Source: a virus. From it: DNA of 55,015 bases. Below the pieces are notes generated by a model. The model searched no databases and was not told where the DNA came from. It worked only from the letters and a program-made list of their open reading frames with translations. The position numbers and the translations under genes are program-made. Below are positions 31,105 through 40,384 of the stretch, one piece after another; within the stretch, counting starts at the first letter, position 1, and each line of letters starts with the position of its first letter. The stretch lies in the IMG/VR virus record IMGVR_UViG_3300047483_000184, positions 1 to 55,015 of that record. One strand, written 5' to 3'.

Positions 31105-33384
31105 TTATTGAAGTTGAATTCTAGTGTCCCAACTTCCACAGTTAAGGCATGTTGGTCCAAATGCGTTTAGTGTAAATGAATAAGTTCCAGGATTAGATAT
31201 AGTTATAAGTTGTTCATCCTGTTGTCCATTTGCTTCATACGCCGAATAAGATCCTACGTTTTGTATATCTAAAGAACTATCGCAAAAACAATTATTAGAT
31301 AAATATCCGCCAAGTGTTGTATATCTTATAGTAGCAGGCGCAACATTTATTATAATGTAACCGCTAGCAACAGCTGGTGTAGAACAACTTACTACAGTAT
31401 TTCCTGAAATTGTATTTCCTTGAATTGTCATTGTAATTGGTGTAGTTGCATAAAACCATTTACCAACACCAGTACCACTAGGTTCATTTATTTTTACAGT
31501 AACTCTATAATACATTGTGCCAGTGCCAGATTCAGATGTTGTTAAACTAGCTGAAGTAGCTCCTGAAATATCTACCCAATATGCATTATCTGTACTTTTT
31601 TGCCATTGGTACGCGTACGTTGTCGAACCTTTCCATGTTGGAGCAGTAACTGTAGAATTTAAAGTAAAATTGGTGTTTATTAATGTAAGATCGCTTGTAC
31701 CTCCAGTAGATAATGCATTTGTTACTATTAATACTGACAAAGCATCATCACCTTCTTGGAAACCTGTACCGTTATCAAACACTTTACCGTCTGAAGATTT
31801 AATAAATCTTAAGTAGTTATTTTTAATCCATGACCCTTGAGCTACGAATGAATTTAAATTAGAATCTGTGTATAATTTAACATCTTCACCTGCAGTTCCA
31901 GTCCAATATTGTAATGTTGGATTTTTCCAAGCATCATCTAATGTTGATTGTGTCCAAGCTCCTGAATTATAAACAGAATTCCATGCTGAATAAGATGGAT
32001 TATTACCTGGCACAACTAATGTACCCATCGCTGTACCGCCTGAACTAGAAGAACCAGAAGATCCAATGTTAGAAGGTATAAGTGATTGTGTTGGCGTAAT
32101 TACATTATTACCAGCATATTTAAAAGTTATGTCAGTAAATATCAAATCCGAGTTATTACCTGCAATTGTACCATTATCTTGCCAGTATAGGTTATCTTCT
32201 CCTAAAAATACAACGTGTATAAATCTTTGCATTTCTAATTGAGTACCACCTGAACTTGGATTGTATATTGAAACAGATGATGTGTCAAGCGATGATATAA
32301 TGCTGTATTGACTACCTGCGAAAGTAGCAATCATTGTCATATCACTTCCACCAATAATAGTTTGTACATTATCAGATTTACCTGCTACACCTTGACCAGC
32401 TCCAGATGGATTTGCATCAATATGATATGTAAAAGATGATAAATCTGGAACAGGATATGTGTTAGTGGTGTTTGGTTTTATCCAGTTTTCACCGTGACAC
32501 AAATACCAACCTCTATAACTGTTTTTACCTCTACCAAAATAAACTTCTATTGGAGAAGTAGAATTTGGCAAATGAAATCCTTTATCAAAATTGTTTGAAT
32601 CATTAAAAATAGAAGATAAAATTGGAACGATGGTTCCAACTGGAACACCAGCTTGTATTTCTGAAATAGATTTCCAAGCAACAGTTCCTTGATTATCTGT
32701 TGATGTTAAAAGTTTATCGACCGCTGGAGAACCAACGTTGATTTTTAAATTACTACCTTTAAATTCAGAATTACCTTCAAATAAAGAAGACACTTTAACA
32801 TTGAATTGTGTTGCACTTAAATTAGCAAATTCGGTAGTGTTGTTTTTATATACGAATTTGTCAGCAACATATCTTACAGTTCCACCTCCAGAAAGAAAAC
32901 CTTCTGCAAATTTAACTATTCCTCCGCTTTTAAATAATCTAAAAGAAACTTTTGTATTACCACTACTATCGTCAGTTAATTGAAAGTTATCATTGAAAAC
33001 ACTAGATTTTCTATGAATCCATAAAGCAGCATCTTCTGAAACTTGATTATATCTAGGATCTGATTTATCTAAACCTATTATAATAGACGGTGGATTTTGA
33101 TAATTTAAATCATCATGTATTGGTAAAACAGTAGAGCCATTAACTCCAGTATTAATTTTCCATGAAGTATCTCCATCATTACCAGAAGGTCCTTGTGCAC
33201 CTTGAGGTCCTTGTGCACCTTGAGGTCCTTGATCTCCTTGCAAACCAGTAAAACCTTGAGCACCTACTGCACCTTGAGCACCCATAGGACCTGCTCCATT
33301 TGCAATAATCTGATCGAAGTTATAATTAACCTTGTCTAACTTTTCGTTATCTGTGTCAATTACGAATATCTGTTTTAAATTCAT
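31105..33384 (-). CDS. Tail fibre with collagen-like repeats and tail-collar-like domain
   Basis: 759 residues. N-terminal anchor (KLDKVNYNFDQIIANGAGP), then about 13 Gly-x-y triplets (residues 30-71: GAQGPQGAQ type), a beta-rich shaft, and a region like the phage tail collar domain (VPVGTIVPILSS; RGWYLCHGENW; residues about 240-350). The C-terminal third (Thr/Ser/Gly-rich, with cysteine pairs CFCDS and CLNCGSW) is probably the receptor-binding part. The anchor and collar region closely match the next fibre gene, so the two arose by duplication. Confidence 0.8.
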   Translation of the reverse strand: MNLKQIFVIDTDNEKLDKVNYNFDQIIANGAGPMGAQGAVGAQGFTGLQGDQGPQGAQGPQGAQGPSGNDGDTSWKINTGVNGSTVLPIHDDLNYQNPPSIIIGLDKSDPRYNQVSEDAALWIHRKSSVFNDNFQLTDDSSGNTKVSFRLFKSGGIVKFAEGFLSGGGTVRYVADKFVYKNNTTEFANLSATQFNVKVSSLFEGNSEFKGSNLKINVGSPAVDKLLTSTDNQGTVAWKSISEIQAGVPVGTIVPILSSIFNDSNNFDKGFHLPNSTSPIEVYFGRGKNSYRGWYLCHGENWIKPNTTNTYPVPDLSSFTYHIDANPSGAGQGVAGKSDNVQTIIGGSDMTMIATFAGSQYSIISSLDTSSVSIYNPSSGGTQLEMQRFIHVVFLGEDNLYWQDNGTIAGNNSDLIFTDITFKYAGNNVITPTQSLIPSNIGSSGSSSSGGTAMGTLVVPGNNPSYSAWNSVYNSGAWTQSTLDDAWKNPTLQYWTGTAGEDVKLYTDSNLNSFVAQGSWIKNNYLRFIKSSDGKVFDNGTGFQEGDDALSVLIVTNALSTGGTSDLTLINTNFTLNSTVTAPTWKGSTTYAYQWQKSTDNAYWVDISGATSASLTTSESGTGTMYYRVTVKINEPSGTGVGKWFYATTPITMTIQGNTISGNTVVSCSTPAVASGYIIINVAPATIRYTTLGGYLSNNCFCDSSLDIQNVGSYSAYEANGQQDEQLITISNPGTYSFTLNAFGPTCLNCGSWDTRIQLQ
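33189..33224. repeat. Tandem 18-bp repeat encoding collagen-like triplets
   Basis: Two perfect adjacent copies of GGTCCTTGTGCACCTTGA on the plus strand (33189-33206 and 33207-33224), with a partial third. They encode the Gly-x-y triplets of the fibre and could expand or contract by slippage. Confidence 0.85.
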
Positions 33385-33407
33385 TATAATACTGGTCTTT
33401 TTATTAT

Positions 33408-33416
33408 CTATTTATC
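33408..33416 (-). promoter_or_regulatory. Putative promoter motif upstream of the 759-residue fibre
   Basis: Minus-strand GATAAATAG, 24 bases before the start at 33384, in the 51-base gap 33385-33435. It fits the recurring core and is close to the T4 late TATAAATA. Confidence 0.4.
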
Positions 33417-33435
33417 TGTTTTAATTAGCTAAGGT

Positions 33436-35568
33436 TTATCTAAAATTTGTTAAACACGTTCTTCTTTGTTCCAATACACCGACGTTTGCGCATTGTCTAT
33501 ACCATAGGTCGTTTTCAGGGCCATAAAATGCATTATTCTCTATCGTTATGATTGGCTCGTATCCTTCATTACCAGTTGCACTATATAAATTTCTATAAAC
33601 CGGTGATAAAGATGTAGCAGTACTCATAAATGTATCTTCATCAGTATATGCATACATAACTTCATCATATATTTGATTACAGTAATTAAAACTAGAAGAT
33701 GCTTTTGCTATATAATCTCCATTTGGATAGCTTTGAGACGCTAACACATTAAATATGTAATTTCCAAAGAAATCTTCTCCTAGAAAAGAGCCTTGAACTT
33801 GGCTCCAATATCTTCTATATAGACCTACTCTGTACCAACCGTTAGGCGCATAATAAAATGGCGTTGAAGCTGGATTTGTATATAGTTTAGTTGCATTGAC
33901 AAAAAGGTTGCTATCTGAATATAACAATATGCTAGAGCCTGAATACGGAGCATCAGGACCATTTAAGTTAAACATATTAGGTCCTATTGTAGCTGTAAAA
34001 CTATTTACAGTTTGACAATTTTCAACAGCCACGAAGGCTTCAGTAACAAATGTTCTAACTACACCTCCGTTTGAATAATAACCTGATCCAACAACTGCAT
34101 TTCCCGCAGCGTTGTATATTAATTTACTTGCTAAATTGGCACCTAAATTAGTCCAAAGAGCTGGATCAAAATCTATTTTATATGCTGACGTTGGATTTAA
34201 ACAAGCTTCAGCTCTAGTTATAGGGCTAAAAGATAAATTTATATCGTATAATGTTGGCGTAGGTGGAATAATCACACCGCTACCAGCATCTTCCCAATGC
34301 ATACCTGTTTCTTTCAAATAACAAATATAAATTAATTTAGAATCACTTTGGGATAACGGTCCGTCAGAATTAAATATTTCAGTTTGATTTGAAGTTGCAT
34401 GATTTGTATAATTAGAAGTATATGATCCGCCTGATTGTGTAATGTCTAACTTTAAATCTGATCCTCCTAAAATAGATAATTTAGTAACTGATGCACTCGC
34501 ATGTTCTTGACTAGAATTACCAGAAGTATCTTCGGCAATATCATAAGAATATGAATTTAAATTAGGTAATTCAAATGTAATAACACCTTTCTTCCAAGTT
34601 TTACCATTGCATATGTACCAGCCTTGATACATTGTACCTGTTTTACCAGATCCGTTTGTATTTTCTAAATAATCAGGCGTTGCTGTTTTAGTTTCATTTA
34701 ATAAAAAATTGTTATTATTAAATTGATCTGCATTAATAGCAATGATACTACCAATAGGAAAACCAGGAATAACTTTAAGTGGATCAACCCATTTTACTTT
34801 ACCGTTTGAATCAAATGATTGTGCAATCCAATTCGCAACAGGATTTTCAGTATTAAATTTAGTAGAACCTTGTATTTCGTTGGTTTCAGAAGTATCTCCG
34901 AATATAGAATTAATGGTCTTTATATTAAATAAAGATGCATTAAATTTACCAAATGTAGATGTTGCACTAGGATTAACGTTATATGTTAAAACAGCTTCAT
35001 CGCTTATTAATTGAAATTCTGAATCAGCAGCGACATCAAATCCGTACTCTAATATATTGTCTTGGTTTTCTTTAAATAAATTTATAGAAACTATTTGATC
35101 ATTTGCTTCGTCATCTGAAGAAAATACAATATTTTTTTGTAAAGCACCTAATTTAGTATGAATTTTACCTAAAATACCAATTTTAGCTACGTTATATTCA
35201 TTTAAAGGATCTGTGCTATTATTAACGCCGAATAAGAAATTGGTAGGGTTATATTTACCGAACTGATTTATTTTTAGAGTAATATGACTTGAGTTTTCAC
35301 TTTCATTTTTAAGCCAGACGGTTTCACCGTCTGCGCCTTGAGAACCAATTACACCTTGAGAACCGATTAATCCTTGAGGTCCAAGTGGACCTTTTGCTCC
35401 ATCTAAACCTTGATCTCCTGAAAAACCACGAGGTCCTGATGGTCCACCGCCAGATATTAAAATTTGGTCAAAATTAAAATTTAACTTTTCAATTTTTTTA
35501 GATGACCACCAAGCGCTGTTATATTGGTCTAAATCACTTTCAAATAATTCCTTTATTATGATAGACAT
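33436..35568 (-). CDS. Tail fibre with collagen-like repeats (paralog)
   Basis: 710 residues. Same plan as the downstream fibre: N-terminal anchor (KIEKLNFNFDQILISGGGP), Gly-x-y triplets at residues 40-82 (GPRGFSGDQGLDGAKG), a beta-rich shaft, and a collar-like region (FPIGSIIAINADQ; MYQGWYICNGKTW). The C-terminal half is different from its paralog, with tyrosine- and cysteine-rich strands, consistent with another receptor. It follows the 1586-residue gene with only one base between them. Confidence 0.8.
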   Translation of the reverse strand: MSIIIKELFESDLDQYNSAWWSSKKIEKLNFNFDQILISGGGPSGPRGFSGDQGLDGAKGPLGPQGLIGSQGVIGSQGADGETVWLKNESENSSHITLKINQFGKYNPTNFLFGVNNSTDPLNEYNVAKIGILGKIHTKLGALQKNIVFSSDDEANDQIVSINLFKENQDNILEYGFDVAADSEFQLISDEAVLTYNVNPSATSTFGKFNASLFNIKTINSIFGDTSETNEIQGSTKFNTENPVANWIAQSFDSNGKVKWVDPLKVIPGFPIGSIIAINADQFNNNNFLLNETKTATPDYLENTNGSGKTGTMYQGWYICNGKTWKKGVITFELPNLNSYSYDIAEDTSGNSSQEHASASVTKLSILGGSDLKLDITQSGGSYTSNYTNHATSNQTEIFNSDGPLSQSDSKLIYICYLKETGMHWEDAGSGVIIPPTPTLYDINLSFSPITRAEACLNPTSAYKIDFDPALWTNLGANLASKLIYNAAGNAVVGSGYYSNGGVVRTFVTEAFVAVENCQTVNSFTATIGPNMFNLNGPDAPYSGSSILLYSDSNLFVNATKLYTNPASTPFYYAPNGWYRVGLYRRYWSQVQGSFLGEDFFGNYIFNVLASQSYPNGDYIAKASSSFNYCNQIYDEVMYAYTDEDTFMSTATSLSPVYRNLYSATGNEGYEPIITIENNAFYGPENDLWYRQCANVGVLEQRRTCLTNFR

Positions 35569-35569
35569 G

Positions 35570-38500
35570 TTATGCTATTATTTTGACAACGACTTTAAAC
35601 TCATAGTTATAAGACGGTTTTTTATTATATATTAATCTAAAATTTAAACGTTCTTGTACAAAACCTTCAATAGAATAATTAGTTTGTTTTTTATGAATGT
35701 CCGTATCAATTAACAATGGATCAATTTGATTTACAAATGTTGTATTGATATTTTTACCTTCTTTGGCATAAATATTTATACTGTGAATAATAAATCTAGG
35801 CACTATATTTTGTTCCGAATATAATTGCAAATCATCTAATGTTGTTGTTAAGTCACCGTATGATTTAGAAGGTGTCACATAACTATTAAATGAAGATTTA
35901 ATACCTCTTTCTAACAATTCGTCTAACACTGCTTTCTTAACATAGAAATCAGCATATATTTTATCATCCACTTCAGTCCAAGCTAGAGAATATGTGTTCT
36001 TATTATTTTCTCTATATTGATTTAATTCATCTATACTATTTAAACGTATTTCACTAAATGAAGAAATGTCGTATGCGTTAGACACTTTCATGATAGTAGA
36101 AGCCATAAATGCTTTTTCTTCAATAGGATTAACAGTACCTGAAACAAATGAATATTCATTATTTGCACCAGATTTAATATAGTAATTCTCTGAATATTTA
36201 GATTGTAAAATATTTAAATCTTTTTTATTAATTGCGATTTCACCGATCTTAGGATATAATGGCAATTTATCAGTACCGCTTGATAATTTTAAAGTACTAT
36301 CGGGTGCTTCAGTATTTACTTTGTGATAAAAATAATTTTTAATTATTCCATAATCATTTAAACCAAGTGTATCGAAGTATGAACTAAATGCAATTCCAGT
36401 TCTATTAAATTTGTTATAAATTAACAATTCTCTAGTTGGAATAGATCCATCTTTTAAAGCTTTGTTTTCTGAATATATGTCAGTAAAATATAAAACGTCT
36501 TTAGTCAATGGTACATAATAACCATTCATTCGTCTTAATATAGTTCTATATGGATTTTCAGTTTGCACTATTTTTTTACCAACTTCGGCTGATGATATTT
36601 TGTAAGATTTTGGTTTGTCTTCGTCTACTGCAGCCTTGATATATGAATCTTTGTAAAACGGTGTTCCATTTTCAATTTCTAAAACAAATGAATTGTTAAT
36701 AACATCACCAGTTTCTGACACATTTACATAGTTTACGCTCTTAGTAAAGTTATTAAAAATCTCTTTAAATGATTTAGCTTTAATATCATCCAGGTTTTGC
36801 TTGAATGCGTCCCAGCCTCCACCATAATAAGTGTATATTAAATTAGATTGATCTGAAGGAGTGATCTCTATTATGTTAGGAGCATCTGCTCCAACAGTAT
36901 CAGTCACAGAGTCCCATAATTTAGGATAACCTATGACACTAATAGAAGTATCACTTAACACTTTAGAAATTTGAAAAGCATACGTGTTACCGTTATAATC
37001 AAATAACAAATAAGAATATGCACCTTTTTCTGTAATACTAATTTGTTTTTCAAAAATAGGTGATTTACCATTAATGTCGTCTATACCATCTATTATTACC
37101 TCAGTCGTTGCTGTTAAGTTTTGTATATTAGCGTATGCTCCATATATGTTTAAAGCACCGTCTATTTTACTATCAGATATTGCACTACCAATATAAGAGT
37201 GTCTTAATTCGTATAAAATTTTATGGGATATTTCTTTTATATTATTATTCTGCAATGAAATATTAACATAAACACAAATGAATTTAAACTTGTCATTTTT
37301 AATAACATCTATTATAGTATTAGTGTCGTTTGTCTCCTTGTCTAAATTTACTAATATTGCAAATTTATAATCATTTGCTAAATTATCGTTTACGTATTCG
37401 GTCGGAATATTCTTTACATTTTCTTTTCTCGATTTGTAAATATATTTTAAGCCTCTAAATATAGTATCTGAAAAGCTATACGCATCACCTTTATTAAATT
37501 TAGTGTATAACTTTTTAAGTTTATTTTTTATAAATTGTACACCGTCGTTGTTGATTTGAAATAAATCACCAACAAAAATAGAATACATTACATCTTGTGT
37601 TTGAATAGTAACAAAACACGTTAATATTGTTTTATCATTATTTAAGAACGGCAAAGTAAGAGGTACAAATACACCATTCTTTTTAGTAACACCAGTATTA
37701 GTTACAATACTTTCATCAATGGCTTTATCAAATGTGATATAAGTTGCACCATTCGCATATGAAATATTAGTTACTTTAGAAAAATCTAAGTAAGCTCCTT
37801 CCCAAACAAAATATTTGCTAAAGTAATCGTTCGTCGTACTCTTAAGATTTTGAATTGTTAATTCTCCATCATTTAAGAAATTAACATAACTCTTAAGTTT
37901 GCTAAAATTAGCAGAGTCATATTTAAATATAGTTGGAATTTGATTAATGTGAAAATATTCCATATTGTAATCTAATGCATTTCTTTCCAAACCAGATTCT
38001 ACATTAGGCGACATATTATCTGAACCGAAAGCTTCGCTTACAGTAAATAAATATGGATTCATTCTTGCATTAAAAGAATCTTTAAGCGCAAATTTATTAA
38101 TATGTGGAACTACTCTACTCAAAAGAGAAGTTTCCTTTAATTCATTTTCATATAATCTATCATATTCTGAATAGATTTTTAAATCTTTTACAGCAATATT
38201 AGAATCTACGTTAAATTTATTACCAACGTCCTCTAATCTATTCACGATATCAGCTTCTGTTAAAGAAACTAAACTTGGATAGTATTCTTCGTGTCCAATT
38301 AAAAACGAAGAAGAGCATGCTAAATCATAATATCTATAATATGTGCCATTAACACTAGATGCCACGATTAAATCGTCTAATGCTAATTCTCCATAATTTG
38401 AGTTAGAAGTATCGTAGAAATCAAAATCAAAATCCTTTAAATTGTATGCGCTAAATTTACCATAGTATGTTACTGGAGATTGATAATAATTTAAATTGGT

Positions 38501-40330
38501 ATATGTGTTTAGTTTATTGATTTTTTTAGATAAACATATTCTGTAAAAGTCAGAATCAAATGCATCTTCTAAAATTTCTAAAACTTCAGATTTTGTATTC
38601 AACACAGGATCTTTAATTATGTGACCTACTTTAAGATTACCTAATTGTTGTTTTTCTAAGTATATGAATCGGTTTTCATCTTTACCACCAGTCATAGAGT
38701 AATTAGTCCAATCATTAAAATTGGTTAAACTACCAACTGGCAAAATAGAATTATTAATGTTTGACAATTTACCAGAAATTACTTGTATAAAATCTGAAAT
38801 ATTACCAGTTCTAATACCAAAGGCAACAGAATTTCTATCATATCCTTGTGCATAATCTTCTATAACAATTGTGTCTGCAACAACAGTAGCGACAAAAGGA
38901 TTATCAGAATGTGTTATACATGAAGCAAGCGCATGCAAAACATGCTTTAAATCACCTAATAATGAATATCTGTTTTGTTCAAATTTACCGACTTGCAAAG
39001 AATTATCTGCCATGTATGTAAATGACGTTAAGTTGAAATCGTCAGCTTTAAATTCAGAAATTGCAGTTAAATATATTTTATCACCATGATGTGGCGTGTC
39101 TATTAATTTGAATTTAATAAAGTCTTTTGCCTCTTTAGATAAAATATTGATTTTTAAAGTTCCGGCCAATACATCGTCAGTGAATTCAGAAATTGTTTTA
39201 TTTTCTAAGCTTACTGGTATATTTTTAGTATTGTCAAAACTAATACCATTTTTAACGTGAAAGAAATTGTTGTATGGTGATCTAATCCAGTTTAATGTTG
39301 GATGACTTAAATCCTTTGTATTTAAAAACATATCTTGGTGAGATATTCCAACTGGTAAATCATAATAAGATAAAACGCCTCCATTTTCAATAATAACACT
39401 TTGATCTGCATCATTATTTACAACGTCGTTTACTTTAAATTCACCTTCATATATTGCATCTGTGTATAATCCAAAATATCTATAAACTTTATAATCTGTT
39501 GCGTGATCATCATCAAATAAAAATTCAATATTGATTAAATTAGCAACAGCTAATTGATTTCTTTCAAAACCATCAGTTATAATTTGATTATTAAGAATTT
39601 CTATTTTATCTACTAATAAATCTCTATTTGTATATTCTCTTTTTTGAACAAATCCACCTTTAACAACATCTATGCCGCAATATGTTGTATGGCTAGACGC
39701 ATCAAAATTTTGAATGATAGGCGCGATTGGAAATGCAGCATCGTTAACATGACTTGTTATGTACTTTCCTAATTTAGAATTATCAGTCATGTCAAATGTT
39801 TTAACAATCGTGGCCTTATTTAAAAGCTGCATTATTCTATTATTTTGAGAAGCTAAGCTATCATCTAATAAAGTGCTATAGTCTGTAGCATCAACTCTGT
39901 ATATTACAAAATGAGATGGCACCTTCTTATCTAACCATATAGGAGCTAAGAATTTGTATTGTTCATCGTATAATTTGGTTGAATTAAAAGAAGCACCGTA
40001 GTTGTATTGATCTTCAAACTGTTTAGAATATTCGCTAAACACAGAAAGATCTGAATTCTTTTTAAGAATATCATATCTCAAGTTTAAAGGGAGATCTTTA
40101 TAGAATCTGGCAATATCTATTGAATATGATCCGGATGGATTGATTGGAAACTTTTTAAACGAAGCATTGGCCAATATAGCATTTGCATCGATAGAATCCA
40201 TGTATAAGGAACCCGATGAGTTAACTACCAATTTTATATTAGTACTTAACTTTGGATTAGTTCTTAAAATACCAAATGACAGATCGTCAATTTGATTATT
40301 TGCAGTGTTAAAATTTGTTGATAAACTCAT
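35570..40330 (-). CDS. Giant tail/baseplate structural protein, 1586 residues
   Basis: The largest gene of the window. No enzyme motif, signal peptide or membrane segment. Mixed alpha/beta with many Tyr, Asn and Asp; repeated loops such as YNNFFHVKNGISF. Begins MSLSTNFNTANNQIDDLSFG. Position between the fibres and the other large virion genes suggests a baseplate-peripheral or fibre-base protein. The start codon lies 2 bases after a perfect 17-bp inverted repeat containing an AAGGA sequence, which may control its translation. Confidence 0.65.
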   Translation of the reverse strand: MSLSTNFNTANNQIDDLSFGILRTNPKLSTNIKLVVNSSGSLYMDSIDANAILANASFKKFPINPSGSYSIDIARFYKDLPLNLRYDILKKNSDLSVFSEYSKQFEDQYNYGASFNSTKLYDEQYKFLAPIWLDKKVPSHFVIYRVDATDYSTLLDDSLASQNNRIMQLLNKATIVKTFDMTDNSKLGKYITSHVNDAAFPIAPIIQNFDASSHTTYCGIDVVKGGFVQKREYTNRDLLVDKIEILNNQIITDGFERNQLAVANLINIEFLFDDDHATDYKVYRYFGLYTDAIYEGEFKVNDVVNNDADQSVIIENGGVLSYYDLPVGISHQDMFLNTKDLSHPTLNWIRSPYNNFFHVKNGISFDNTKNIPVSLENKTISEFTDDVLAGTLKINILSKEAKDFIKFKLIDTPHHGDKIYLTAISEFKADDFNLTSFTYMADNSLQVGKFEQNRYSLLGDLKHVLHALASCITHSDNPFVATVVADTIVIEDYAQGYDRNSVAFGIRTGNISDFIQVISGKLSNINNSILPVGSLTNFNDWTNYSMTGGKDENRFIYLEKQQLGNLKVGHIIKDPVLNTKSEVLEILEDAFDSDFYRICLSKKINKLNTYTNLNYYQSPVTYYGKFSAYNLKDFDFDFYDTSNSNYGELALDDLIVASSVNGTYYRYYDLACSSSFLIGHEEYYPSLVSLTEADIVNRLEDVGNKFNVDSNIAVKDLKIYSEYDRLYENELKETSLLSRVVPHINKFALKDSFNARMNPYLFTVSEAFGSDNMSPNVESGLERNALDYNMEYFHINQIPTIFKYDSANFSKLKSYVNFLNDGELTIQNLKSTTNDYFSKYFVWEGAYLDFSKVTNISYANGATYITFDKAIDESIVTNTGVTKKNGVFVPLTLPFLNNDKTILTCFVTIQTQDVMYSIFVGDLFQINNDGVQFIKNKLKKLYTKFNKGDAYSFSDTIFRGLKYIYKSRKENVKNIPTEYVNDNLANDYKFAILVNLDKETNDTNTIIDVIKNDKFKFICVYVNISLQNNNIKEISHKILYELRHSYIGSAISDSKIDGALNIYGAYANIQNLTATTEVIIDGIDDINGKSPIFEKQISITEKGAYSYLLFDYNGNTYAFQISKVLSDTSISVIGYPKLWDSVTDTVGADAPNIIEITPSDQSNLIYTYYGGGWDAFKQNLDDIKAKSFKEIFNNFTKSVNYVNVSETGDVINNSFVLEIENGTPFYKDSYIKAAVDEDKPKSYKISSAEVGKKIVQTENPYRTILRRMNGYYVPLTKDVLYFTDIYSENKALKDGSIPTRELLIYNKFNRTGIAFSSYFDTLGLNDYGIIKNYFYHKVNTEAPDSTLKLSSGTDKLPLYPKIGEIAINKKDLNILQSKYSENYYIKSGANNEYSFVSGTVNPIEEKAFMASTIMKVSNAYDISSFSEIRLNSIDELNQYRENNKNTYSLAWTEVDDKIYADFYVKKAVLDELLERGIKSSFNSYVTPSKSYGDLTTTLDDLQLYSEQNIVPRFIIHSINIYAKEGKNINTTFVNQIDPLLIDTDIHKKQTNYSIEGFVQERLNFRLIYNKKPSYNYEFKVVVKIIA

Positions 40331-40332
40331 GT

Positions 40333-40381
40333 ATTAGTCCTTCTATTTATTACTTTATATATCTTAAATAGAAGGACTAAT
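40333..40381 (-). repeat. Perfect 17-bp inverted repeat before the 1586-residue gene
   Basis: ATTAGTCCTTCTATTTA (40333-40349) and TAAATAGAAGGACTAAT (40365-40381) are exact reverse complements around a 15-base loop. There is no T tract, so it is not a standard terminator. In the minus-strand RNA the 3' arm contains AGAAGGA about 7 bases before the ATG at 40330, and the loop carries GATATATAA. Confidence 0.9.
40355..40363 (-). promoter_or_regulatory. Putative promoter motif in the loop of the inverted repeat
   Basis: Minus-strand GATATATAA, 25 bases before the start at 40330. Transcripts starting from it would contain only the 3' arm of the repeat, while read-through transcripts would carry the full hairpin. 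Confidence 0.35.
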
Positions 40382-40384
40382 GAA

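Noticed and set aside
31105-35568. Diversity-generating retroelement acting on the fibre tips
   Set aside because: No reverse transcriptase or template repeat is visible in the window.
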